Positions 55,401 to 64,000 of a stretch of 64,000 nt of DNA are shown here, in pieces. Position numbers and translations under genes: made by a program. Each line of letters begins with the position of its first letter. Positions within the stretch are counted from its first letter, which is position 1. The notes under the pieces were generated by a model. It did not search any database. It was not told the origin of the DNA and worked only from the letters and a program-made list of their open reading frames with translations. The stretch comes from Petrolisthes cinctipes (Eukaryota > Arthropoda > Malacostraca > Decapoda > Porcellanidae): positions 1,299,501 through 1,363,500 of the forward strand of contig JAWQEG010000411.1 of the NCBI GenBank assembly GCA_033782935.1, given 5' to 3'.

Positions 55401-58400
55401 TACAGAAGATGCATGCACATATCGACTTTTGTGCACCTAAAAGATCGATTTTCAGTATGTTTTTGGCCTCTATTTTGAAAATACTCTAACACGGGGTAGG
55501 CATGTACAGATACCTTCTGGGACCTCTAAATATCGGATTTTCGGGTGTTTTGAAACTGAATTTGAGATATCGATTTTTTGGCACCTAAAATGTCGATGTT
55601 TAGCATGTTTTTAGCCTATATTTTGAAAATATTCTAGCACTGTGTAGGCATGTACAGATTGCTTCTGGGACCCCAAAATATTGAATTTTCGGGTGTTTTG
55701 AGCCTGAATTTGAGATATAAACGGGTACAGAAGATACATGCACATATTGACTTTGGGCATCTAAAATATCGATTTTCAGCATGTTTTGGGCCTGTATTTT
55801 GAAAATACTCTAACACTGAGTAGGCATGTACAGATTGCTTCTGGGACCCCAAAATATTGAATTTTCGGGTGTTTTTAGCCTGAATTTGAGATATAAAAGG
55901 GTACTGAAGATGCATGCACATATCGACTTTTGGGCACCTAAAAGATCAATTTTCAGTATGTTTTGAGCATGTATTTTGAAAATACTCTAACACGGAGTAG
56001 GCATGTACAGATCGCTTCTGGGACCCCTAAATATCGAATTTTCGGGTGTTTTGGGACTGAATTTGAGATATTGACTTTTTGGCACCTAAAAGATCGATTT
56101 TTAGCATGTTTTTAGCCTATATTTTGAAAATATTCTAGCACTGTACAGATTGCTTCTGGGACCCCAAAATATTGAATTTTCGGGTGTTTTGAGCCTGAAT
56201 TTGAGATATAAACGGGTACAGAAGATGCATGCACATATCGACTTTTGTGCACCTAAAAGATCGATTTTCAGTATGTTTTGAGCATGTATTTTGAAAATAC
56301 TCTAACACGGAGTAGGCATGTACAGATCGCTTCTGGGACCCCTAAATATCGAATTTTCGGGTGTTTTGGGACTGAATTTGAGATATCGACTTTTTGGCAC
56401 CAAAAAGATCGATTTTTAGCATGTTTTTAGCCTATATTTTGAAAATATTCTAGCACTGTACAGATTGCCTCTGGGACCCCAAAATATTGAATTTTCGGGT
56501 GTTTTGAGCCTGAATTTGAGATATAAACGGGTACAGAAGATACATGCACATATTGACTTTGGGCACCAAAAATATCGATTTTCAGCATGTTTTGGGCCTG
56601 AATTTTGAAAATACTCTAACACTGAGTAGGCATGTACAGATCGCTTCTGGGACCCGCAAATATCGAATTTTCGGGTGTTTAGGGCTAGAATTTGAGATAT
56701 AAACGGGTACAGAAGATGCATGCACATATCGACTTTTGGGCACCTAAAAGATCGATTTTCAGTATGTTTTTGGCCTGTATTTTGAAAATACTCTAACACG
56801 GAGTAGGCATGTACAGATACCTTCTGGGACCTCTAAATATCGAATTTTCGGGTGTTTTGGGACTGAATTTGAGATATCGGTTTTTTGGCACCTAAAATGT
56901 CGATTTTTAGCATGTTTTTAGCCTATATTTTGAAAATATTCTAGCACTGTGTAGGCATGTACAGATTGCTTCTGGGACCCCAAAATATTGAATTTTCGGG
57001 TGTTTTGAGCCTGAATTTGAGATATAAACGGGTACAGAAGATTCATGCACATATTGACTTTGGGCATCTAAAATATCGATTTTCAGCATGTTTTGGGCCT
57101 GTATTTTGAAAATACTCTAACACTGAGTAGGCATGTACAGATCGCTTCTGGGACCCGCAAATATCGAATTTTCGGGTGTTTAGGGCTAGAATTTGAGATA
57201 TAAACGGGTACTGAAGATGCATGCACATATCGACTTTTGGGCACCTAAAAGATCGATTTTCAGTATGTTTTTGGCCTGTATTTTGAAAATACTCTAACAC
57301 GGAGTAGGCATGTACAGATCGCTTCTGGGACCTCTAAATATCGAATTTTCGGGTGTTTTGGGACTGAATTTGAGATATCGATTTTTTGGCACCTAAAATG
57401 TCGATGTTTAGCATGTTTTTAGCCTATATTTTGAAAATATTCTAGCACTGTGTAGGCATGTACAGATTGCTTCTGGGACACCAAAATATTGAATTTTCGG
57501 GTGTTTTGAGCCTGAATTTGAGATATAAACGGGTACAGAAGATACATGCACATATTGACTTTGGGCACCAAAAATATCGATTTTCAGCATGTTTTGGGCC
57601 TGAATTTTGAAAATACTCTAACACGGAGTAGGCATGTACAGATCGCTTCTGGGACACCAAAATATCGAATTTTCGGGTGTTTAGGGCCAGAATTTGAGAT
57701 ATAAACGGGTACTGAAGATGCATGCACATATCGACTTTTGTGCACCTAAAAGATCGATTTTCAGTATGTTTTGAGCATGTATTTTGAAAATACTCTAACA
57801 CTGAGTAGGCATGTACAGATCGCTTCTGGGACCCGCAAATATCGAATTTTCGGGTGTTTAGGGCTAGAATTTGAGATATAAACGGGTACAGAAGATGCAT
57901 GCACATATCAACTTTTGGGCACCTAAAAGATCGATTTTCAGTATGTTTTTGGCCTGTATTTTGAAAATACTTTAACACGGAGTAGGCATGTACAGATACC
58001 TTCTGGGACCCCTAAATATCGAATTTTCGGGTGTTTTGGGACTGAATTTGAGATATCGACTTTTTGGCACCTAAAAGATCGATTTTTAGCATGTTTTTAG
58101 CCTATATTTTGAAAATATTCTAACACTGAGTAGGCATGTACAGATCGCTTCTGGGACCCGCAAATATCGAATTTTCGGGTGTTTAGGGCTAGAATTTGAG
58201 ATATAAACGGGTACAGAAGATGCATACACATATCGACTTTTGGGCACCTAAAAGATCGATTTTCAGTATGTTTTTGGCACGTATTTTGAAAATACTCTAA
58301 CACGGAGTAGGCATGTACAGATACCTTCTGGGACCTCTAAATATCGAATTTTCGGGTGTTTTGGGACTGAATTTGAGATATCGATTTTTTGGCACCTAAA

Positions 58401-61080
58401 ATGTCGATGTTTAGCATGTTTTTAGCCTATATTTTGAAAATATTCTAACACTGTGTAGGCATGTACAGATTGCTTCTGAGACCCCAAAATATTGAATTTT
58501 CGGGTGTTTTGAGCCTGAATTTGAGATATAAACGGGTACTGAAGATGCATGCACATATCGACTTTTGTGCACCTAAAAGATCGATTTTCAGCATGTTTTT
58601 AGCCTATATTTTGAAAATATTCTAGCACTGAGTAGGCATGTACAGATTGCTTCTGGGACCCCAAAATATTGAATTTTCGGGTGTTTTGAGCCTGAATTTG
58701 AGATATAAACGGGTACTGAAGATACATGCACATATTGACTTTGGGCACCAAAAATATCGATTTTCAGCATGTTTTGAGCATGTATTTTGAAAATACTCTA
58801 ACACGGAGTAGGCATGTACAGATTGCTTCTGGGACCCCAAAATATATAATTTTCGGGTGTTTTGAGCCTGAATTTGACATATAAACGGGTACTGAAGATA
58901 CATGCACATATTGACTTTGGGCACCAAAAATATCGATTTTCAGCATGTTTTGGGCCTGAATTTTGAAAATACTCTAACACTGAGTAGGCATGTACAGATC
59001 GCTTCTGGGACACCAAAATATCGAATTTTCGGGTGTTTAGGGCCAGAATTTGAGATATAAACGGGTACAGAAGATGCATGCACATATCGACTTTTGGGCA
59101 CCTAAAAGATCGATTTTCAGTATGTTTTTGGCCTGTATTTTGAAAATACTCTAACACGGAGTATGCATGTACAGATACCTTCTGGGACCTCTAAATATCG
59201 AATTTTCGGGTGTTTTGGGACTGAATTTGAGATATCGATTTTTTGGCACCTAAAATGTCGATTTTTAGCATGTTTTTAGCCTATATTTTGAAAATATTCT
59301 AGCACTGTGTAGGCATGTACAGATTGCTTCTGGGACCCCAAAATATTGAATTTTCGGGTGTTTTTAGCCTGAATTTGAGATATAAACGGGTACTGAAGAT
59401 GCATGCACATATCGACTTTTGGGCACCTAAAAGATCGATTTTCAGTATGTTTTGAGCATGTATTTTGAAAATACTCTAACACGGAGTAGGCATGTACAGA
59501 TCGCTTCTGGGACCCCTAAATATCGAATTTTCGGGTGTTTTGGGACTGAATTTGAGATATCGACTTTTTGGCACCTAAAAGATCGATTTTTAGCTTGTTT
59601 TTAGCCTATATTTTGAAAATATTCTAGCACTGTACAGATTGCTTCTGGGACCCCAAAATATTGAATTTTCGGGTGTTTTGAGCCTGAATTTGAGATATAA
59701 ACGGGTACAGAAGATACATGCACATATTGACTTTGGGCACCAAAAATATCGATTTTTAGCATGTTTTGGGCCTGTATTTTGAAAATATTCTAGCACTGAG
59801 TAGGCATGTACAGATTGCTTCTGGGACCCCAAAATATTGAATTTTCTGGTGTTTTGAGCCTGAATTTGAGATATAAACGGGTACAGAAGATGCATGCACA
59901 TATCGACTTTTGTGCACCTAAAAGATCGATTTTCAGTATGTTTTGAGCATGTATTTTGAAAATACTCTAACACGGAGTAGGCATGTACAGATCGCTTCTG
60001 GGACCCCTAAATATCGAATTTTCGGGTGTTTTGGGACTGAATTTGAGATATCGACTTTTTGGCACCAAAAAGATCGATTTTTAGCATGTTTTTAGCCTAT
60101 ATTTTGAAAATATTCTAGCACTGTACAGATTGCCTCTGGGACCCCAAAATATTGAATTTTCGGGTGTTTTGTGCCTGAATTTGAGATATAAACGGGTACA
60201 GAAGATACATGCACATATTGACTTTGGGCACCAAAAATATCGATTTTCAGCATGTTTTGGGCCTGAATTTTGAAAATACTCTAACACTGAGTAGGCATGT
60301 ACAGATCGCTTCTGGGACCCGCAAATATCGAATTTTCGGGTGTTTAGGGCTAGAATTTGAGATATAAACGGGTACAGAAGATGCATGCACATATCGACTT
60401 TTGGGCACCTAAAAGATCGATTTTCAGTATGTTTTTGGCCTGTATTTTAAAAATACTCTAACACGGAGTAGGCATGTACAGATACCTTCTGGGACCTCTA
60501 AATATCGAATTTTCGGGTGTTTTGGGACTGAATTTGAGATATCGATTTTTTGGCACCTAAAATGTCGATTTTTAGCATGTTTTTAGCTTATATTTTGAAA
60601 ATATTCTAGCACTGTGTAGGCATGTACAGATTGCTTCTGGGACCCCAAAATATTGAATTTTCGGGTGTTTTGAGCCTGAATTTGAGATATAAACGGGTAC
60701 AGAAGATTCATGCACATATTGACTTTGGGCATCTAAAATATCGATTTTCAGCATGTTTTGGGCCTGTATTTTGAAAATACTCTAACACTGAGTAGGCATG
60801 TACAGATCGCTTCTGGGACCCGCAAATATCGAATTTTCGGGTGTTTAGGGCTAGAATTTGAGATATAAACGGGTACAGAAGATGCATGCACATATCGACT
60901 TTTGGGCACCTAAAAGATCGATTTTCAGTATGTTTTTGGCCTGTATTTTGAAAATACTCTAACACGGAGTAGGCATGTACAGATCGCTTCTGGGACCTCT
61001 AAATATCGAATTTTCGGGTGTTTTGGGACTGAATTTGAGATATCGATTTTTTGGCACCTAAAATGTCGATGTTTAGCATG
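40460..61080. repeat. Macro-repeat B (~20.6 kb), right copy
   Basis: Head-to-tail with macro-repeat A and shorter because it has single copies where A has tandem pairs. It contains about 825 bp near 43.9-44.7 kb (a further copy of the 13.08-13.66 kb type, with GACTGACTTTG and AAAAGAACGATTTT) and about 1,168 bp near 48.5-49.7 kb that A lacks at those places. Its last 9 kb is near-identical to 31.48-40.46 kb, and it ends abruptly at 61,080 inside a monomer. Confidence 0.8.
52059..57644. repeat. Third copy of the 5,815-bp repeated block
   Basis: This lies in the right half of the array, where the block is present once and not twice. It matches 31,480-37,065 at an offset of 20,579, and the match continues unbroken to the end of the array at 61,079 (partner 40,500). 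Confidence 0.88.
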
Positions 61081-61113
61081 GAGGTAGTATAAAGAGGAGG
61101 GAGCGTGGTCCCG
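61077..61113. other. Satellite/transposon junction, candidate transposon end
   Basis: The satellite copy reads as expected through CATG at 61,077-61,080, then departs completely (GAGGTAG instead of TTTTTAG). If the element's end overlaps this CATG, it starts like the Drosophila P terminal repeat, which as I recall begins CATGATG and contains GTGGTCCCG; the latter 9 bp occur here at 61,105-61,113. The spacing from CATG differs (28 bp here, 19 bp in P), so this is suggestive only. The other end of the element lies outside the window. Confidence 0.35.
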
Positions 61114-61159
61114 CGCGGAGTGCTCAGAAAATGAAGCCAGCCTGCCCGGCCGCGGCCAC

Positions 61160-61179
61160 GCCTTTGATTGGCAAAAGGC
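61160..61179. other. Small inverted repeat (hairpin potential)
   Basis: GCCTTT (61,160-61,165) and AAAGGC (61,174-61,179) are perfect 6-bp arms around the 8-bp loop GATTGGCA. The role is unknown; it may be chance or a subterminal element of the transposon. Confidence 0.4.
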
Positions 61180-61389
61180 CGCCAGTCACCCTCCAGACTA
61201 GCCAGAGATTATCCTTTTTAATTATTTAGCAAAATGATAATTTGCCTGTCTTAACTTATAGGAGTGGTAATGAGTGGTATGTCGGTCTGTATTCATCTGT
61301 ATTCAAAACTACAATATACTTTTTTTCATAACTACTACAGAAAATCCACCAATGATTGGTTAAATAAAAGTGTGGCAAAACAAAATATA

Positions 61390-61395
61390 TTTATT
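61390..61395 (-). terminator. Poly(A) signal AATAAA of the transposase gene
   Basis: TTTATT on the plus strand gives AATAAA on the minus strand, 30 bp beyond the transposase stop codon. This is the canonical eukaryotic polyadenylation hexamer in the expected place. Confidence 0.65.
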
Positions 61396-63362
61396 TTCTA
61401 CAAGACACATATCTTTGACCATGGTTACAGACCATTAAACAGAATCAATTTAGTGTAAATCTGACGGCTCTTTCCCTTAGTCTGGGACTGCAGTTTTGAT
61501 GTACACTGTTTCCCAGCATAATGGCACCTCACATGCACATATCTCTCAGCAATGGCTTTAATTAGAAGATGTAAATGATTGTACAGAGGTTCTGTATCAT
61601 ACATATGCGCATTTAGCATGGAAAATATATTCGTATTTGAGAAGTTTTCCAGCACAGAAGTCACAATTTTATGAAAATTTAATCTTCCTAAATTTATATT
61701 TCCATTTGAACATGACATAATTTCCTTAATTTTTTTTTCACAGATTAAACAAATGTCAATCACGTCGTCTGAAGGATATATAAGGCTTCCTTTAGTTTTA
61801 AGTTCAATCAAAGAGTGAATTTCTTTAACATTATTTTCTGCGCATGTCAGAGCATTAATGCATAACTCACACTGCAAAGACTTTCTAAGCTTATTCACTA
61901 CGAAGCCTGCAATATATGCAACGATTTTGTTTGAGCATTTTGATAGGTGAACTCTGTTTGGGATGTAGAGATAATCTTCCTCTTCATTATTTGCATCTCT
62001 TCCATATGAATCAGGGAGCACTCTATTTCTTGATAGTGAAGAATTTATGCTGTTGGCTGAGAGTTTGTCTACCACATTGCTATTTGTACTACCACTGGAT
62101 ACAGTTAGTATAGGCACTGATTCTAGTGGCAAACAGTTACTGTTGAATACATCAGTCAGATCATTTTTAATTAACAACTTTTTGTATGCAACAGCAAACT
62201 GTTTGGCTGTAGGGTTATTATTGCATCCTCCCATACTTCTAATCTTAGCAAAGAATAGCTCGATGTGATCTTGACTTAGCTTATAGGTCATCAAAAACTT
62301 CAGAGGAGAGTCCGATGCAGCTATGAAATTCTCGTATAGAGATTGCAGGCTTCGTATGCAAAAAAGAAAACCAAGAAATCCAGTTTTCCGGTTTGAGTTG
62401 AGGATGCTCTGACAATTGAGGAACTTTAGAGACCTAATATAAATCTCTGCTTTTACAAGGAAATCTTTTATTTCATTTGCATTTTTCTCCTGCATCGGGC
62501 ATTTGTATCCCCGCGCATGCAAATTCCTCGAGTTCATTATGTCAAACAGTGCATTAAACATCATTATAAATTCAATTGTTGCTTCACAACCAGTAAAATC
62601 GCCGATTTTTTCATTCACGCAAAATTTCATGGAATTTGCCACCGATTCACTTAGAGTTTGTGCTGCTAATCTCACGTTCATTTTTTTCTTTCTCCATGTG
62701 ATATGAGCACCCCTTAGTCTGTTACCTATATGTAGTTCTTCCTCCGCTTGAAGGCTGTGTAATCTCTCTATATAGTCCCATTTCACAGCGTTATTAGATT
62801 GATTAGATATGCATTTCTTATCGCCTAAACAGTTCCTCACTAGTTTAAGCATGTGGCATGGGTCTAATAGTACACAAATGGGGTTTCCTGTCACAGGGTG
62901 AGGAAATGCAGAATCTATAGTATCGGATTCAAAGGTGCATCCAAGTTCCTTAATCATGCGTAGATTAGCATAAGCTCCATCACAAGTGAGAGATATAATT
63001 TTAACACCCACTGAATCAAGTTTAGATAAACATTGTTCAACTAAGTTCCTTCTCTCAATAGCACTAAGTCCTGCAATAAGAAAATATCCCACTGGTAGCT
63101 TCCAGCTGGCGTTAACTGCTGTCACCATGAAAACAAGAGCCTCCTTTGCAACTGGAAGGTTATCGTCGTCGATCTCTGTACCCATGTCAATGAAACCCTG
63201 GTATTTCTCTCCATCCCATTCCACTTGCTGTCTTATCACTATCTCATCCATTAGTAGTGAGCACAATAAAGTTTTACCAGCCGCAGCTGCAGCAGAAGCT
63301 CTTAATTGTAAGGACGAAAAAGCTGGCTCTGTAAATCCCGGCTTACCATCTACACAGCTATA

Positions 63363-63365
63363 CTA
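63363..63365 (-). other. In-frame TAG stop inside the transposase
   Basis: The frame reads PHPKTIQK, TAG, YSCVDGKPGF. Homology to THAP9-type transposases runs straight across, so the stop replaces one codon and shifts nothing. As I recall, relatives have Trp between Lys and Tyr/Phe here; TGG to TAG would be one base change. The stop separates the DNA-binding half (upstream) from the catalytic half. It may be an inactivating mutation, a sequencing error, or a site of readthrough. Confidence 0.9.
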
Positions 63366-63887
63366 TTTTTGAATAGTTTTAGGGTGTGGTAGGCATGTGT
63401 CGAACAACTTTCGTATATAACGATAAGACCGTGGGGAGTAAAAGTTGAGAGTTAGAGCAAAACTCCTCAGTTCTGGAGAATAAGACTTTGGCAGTGGATG
63501 TTCACTATTTTTCTTACCTTGCCTCTTTAGCAGATCATATACACCACCAGAGCACTTTTCAAGCACACCTATGCTTTCTTCACTGATGTAGCTCTTCCTT
63601 CTCAGCTCAGAGATAACACTTTTCATATCACTGGTTTTTTTCTTCAGACGTCTCTTGGATTGCTGTAGTACTTTTATTTTCTTCTTTTTTCCTGCAAGTT
63701 TGTTTTCAACATGATGTAACTTTCGTTTTAATGACTGCATTTCACTCTCTTCTGCACTCGTATTGTCCATGTGCGTTTGAACTGGAGATTCATCATCAGA
63801 GGGAACGCTACTGATGGGAACATCACGTTTGGTTGGCAATTTTCGCTTTGGTGCCATGCTGTCCTTCAGATATTCTGGGAAAGCATA

Positions 63888-64000
63888 AAAAATAGTTGGC
63901 ACCGCTCCACTATGAAGCCTAACATATGAAAGTGATGTCCTGTCGATGTCTTCCTCTCTGAAGTGCTTGGAACATATACGTGTGTATTTGGTAGGGGTAA
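63888..64000 (-). other. THAP zinc finger, C-terminal half (cut by window edge)
   Basis: In the transposase frame the sequence reads YTRICSKHFREEDI and ends SGAVPTIF. C at 63,972-63,974 and H at 63,963-63,965 form the C-x2-H half of the C2CH zinc site, and AVPTIF is the conserved C-terminal box of THAP domains. The first zinc-binding Cys pair and the start codon lie beyond 64,000. The GTG at 63,900-63,902 codes for the Val of this box and is not a start. Confidence 0.92.

Larger units (their letters stand above)
1..61080. repeat. Satellite DNA array, ~176-177 bp monomer, head to tail
   Basis: The segment is built entirely of direct copies of one AT-rich monomer. Landmarks that recur in order are GTACAGAT, CTTCTGGGACC, ATCGAATTTTCGGGTG, GAGATATAAACGGGTAC, ATGCATGCACATAT, GATCGATTTTCAG and TATTTTGAAAATA. 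At about 163 bp average spacing this is roughly 370 monomers. All copies I read are in one orientation, and I saw no inserted element, gene or inversion. Monomers are full (176-177 bp) or short (148 or 138 bp). Multi-kilobase blocks recur with very few differences, so the array has been reshaped recently by unequal exchange or amplification. A monomer near nucleosome length and a higher-order structure are typical of centromeric or pericentromeric satellites, but the sequence alone does not prove that location. Open minus-strand frames here are a side effect of the repeat. Confidence 0.98.
61081..61424. other. Non-coding 3' region of the transposon, GC-rich then AT-rich
   Basis: There is no gene in these 344 bp. 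From about 61,095 to 61,200 the DNA is GC- and CpG-rich, unlike both neighbours, with the palindromes CCGCGCGG (61,111-61,118) and GGCCGCGGCC (61,148-61,157). TATAAAG is at 61,088-61,094 and ATTGG (an inverted CCAAT) at 61,167-61,171. From about 61,201 to the transposase stop it is AT-rich and looks like a 3' untranslated region. I take it as the 3' end of the P-like element, but part could be host DNA beyond the satellite. Confidence 0.5.
61425..64000 (-). pseudogene. P-element/THAP9-like transposase, 5' end outside window, one internal stop
   Basis: Family role: cut-and-paste transposase that binds its own transposon ends and cuts DNA in the nucleus. One frame is open from the window edge to 61,425 (857 residues plus stop, close to the ~900 of human THAP9 once the missing THAP half is added), broken once by TAG at 63,363-63,365. 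In order: second half of a THAP zinc finger (63,888-64,000); basic stretch APKRKLPTKR; Lys-rich coiled coil (~63,594-63,746); THAP9-type helix-turn-helix (YSPELRSFALTL, 63,366-63,485); VDGKPGF just after the stop; RNase H part one with D in LLMDEIVIR (63,246-63,248) and D in LTCDGAYAN (62,979-62,981); DPCHMLKLVRN and an insertion region; RNase H part two QDHIELFFAKIR..GG..NNNPT with E at 62,259-62,261; then CELC and CLIC pairs (62,0-61,7 kb). There are no frameshifts and no intron is needed. The start codon lies outside the window. Confidence 0.93.

Noticed and set aside
704..60965. Dozens of 60-286 codon open frames in the satellite, mostly minus strand
   Set aside because: They are overlapping frames of one tandem repeat, begin and end with monomer variants, occur in two or more frames at once, and show no known domain. 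Not genes.
1..61080. CRISPR array
   Set aside because: The units are contiguous direct repeats with no unique spacers, far longer than CRISPR repeats, in eukaryotic DNA.
1..61080. Coding tandem-repeat gene or rDNA spacer
   Set aside because: No continuous frame spans the array because 176-, 148- and 138-bp monomers break it, and no rRNA sequence is present.
61081..61200. tRNA-derived SINE or snRNA gene at the GC-rich patch
   Set aside because: I found no A-box/B-box pair and no snRNA-like core, only an isolated TATAAAG.
61363..61368. AATAAA on the plus strand as a poly(A) signal
   Set aside because: No plus-strand gene lies upstream of it; the minus-strand signal at 61,390-61,395 is the one that fits the transposase.
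61264..61458. Plus-strand open frame of 64 codons, and others at 61,916, 62,047, 62,503 and 62,986
   Set aside because: The first lies in the 3' non-coding region and the rest are antisense to the transposase; none shows a recognisable domain.
63267..63365. Intron or frameshift explaining the break in the transposase
   Set aside because: Both sides are in the same frame, and conserved sequence (PHPKTIQK then VDGKPGF) continues across the stop, so no bases need to be removed or added.
63900..63902. GTG as start of the upstream transposase fragment
   Set aside because: It encodes Val in the THAP AVPTIF box and the frame stays open to the window edge, so the true start lies beyond 64,000.

Overview
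This is eukaryotic, almost certainly animal, DNA with two unequal parts. Positions 1-61,080 are one uninterrupted, same-orientation satellite DNA array with no gene. Positions 61,081-64,000 are the 3' part of a P-element/THAP9-type DNA transposon on the minus strand, running off the right edge. The animal assignment rests on the THAP zinc finger joined to a P-type RNase H transposase, a combination known from metazoans. I cannot name a species or phylum.

Satellite (1-61,080): about 38% GC (hand count of one monomer). The main monomer is 176-177 bp and is itself a degenerate dimer of two ~88-89 bp half-units. Shortened monomers (148 and 138 bp) lack about 28 bp of the second half. In parts of the array five monomers (148+176+177+138+177) make an 816-bp higher-order repeat. 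Larger nested duplications sit on top: a 3,622-bp tandem pair (15.15-22.40 kb), a 5,815-bp tandem pair (25.67-37.07 kb) with a third copy at 52.06-57.64 kb, and a macro-duplication in which ~40.46-61.08 kb repeats ~10.45-40.46 kb in the same order, with a short series of kilobase-scale gains and losses. Many short minus-strand reading frames cross the array; they are by-products of the repeat and are not annotated as genes. One monomer class carries a motif differing from the mammalian CENP-B box core at one of nine key bases.

Right end (61,081-64,000): the satellite stops inside a monomer at 61,080. After 344 bp of non-coding DNA (a GC-rich patch, then AT-rich DNA with a poly(A) signal) comes the transposase gene, read right to left. 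It has the second half of the THAP finger, a basic coiled coil, a helix-turn-helix region, the split RNase H fold with candidate D, D and E catalytic residues, and a C-terminal region with two CxxC pairs. About 857 codons lie in the window in one frame, interrupted by a single TAG at 63,363-63,365. The likeliest reading is a P-like element inserted in a satellite array, recently inactivated or possibly still expressed by readthrough. No rRNA, tRNA, CRISPR array or other gene was seen.
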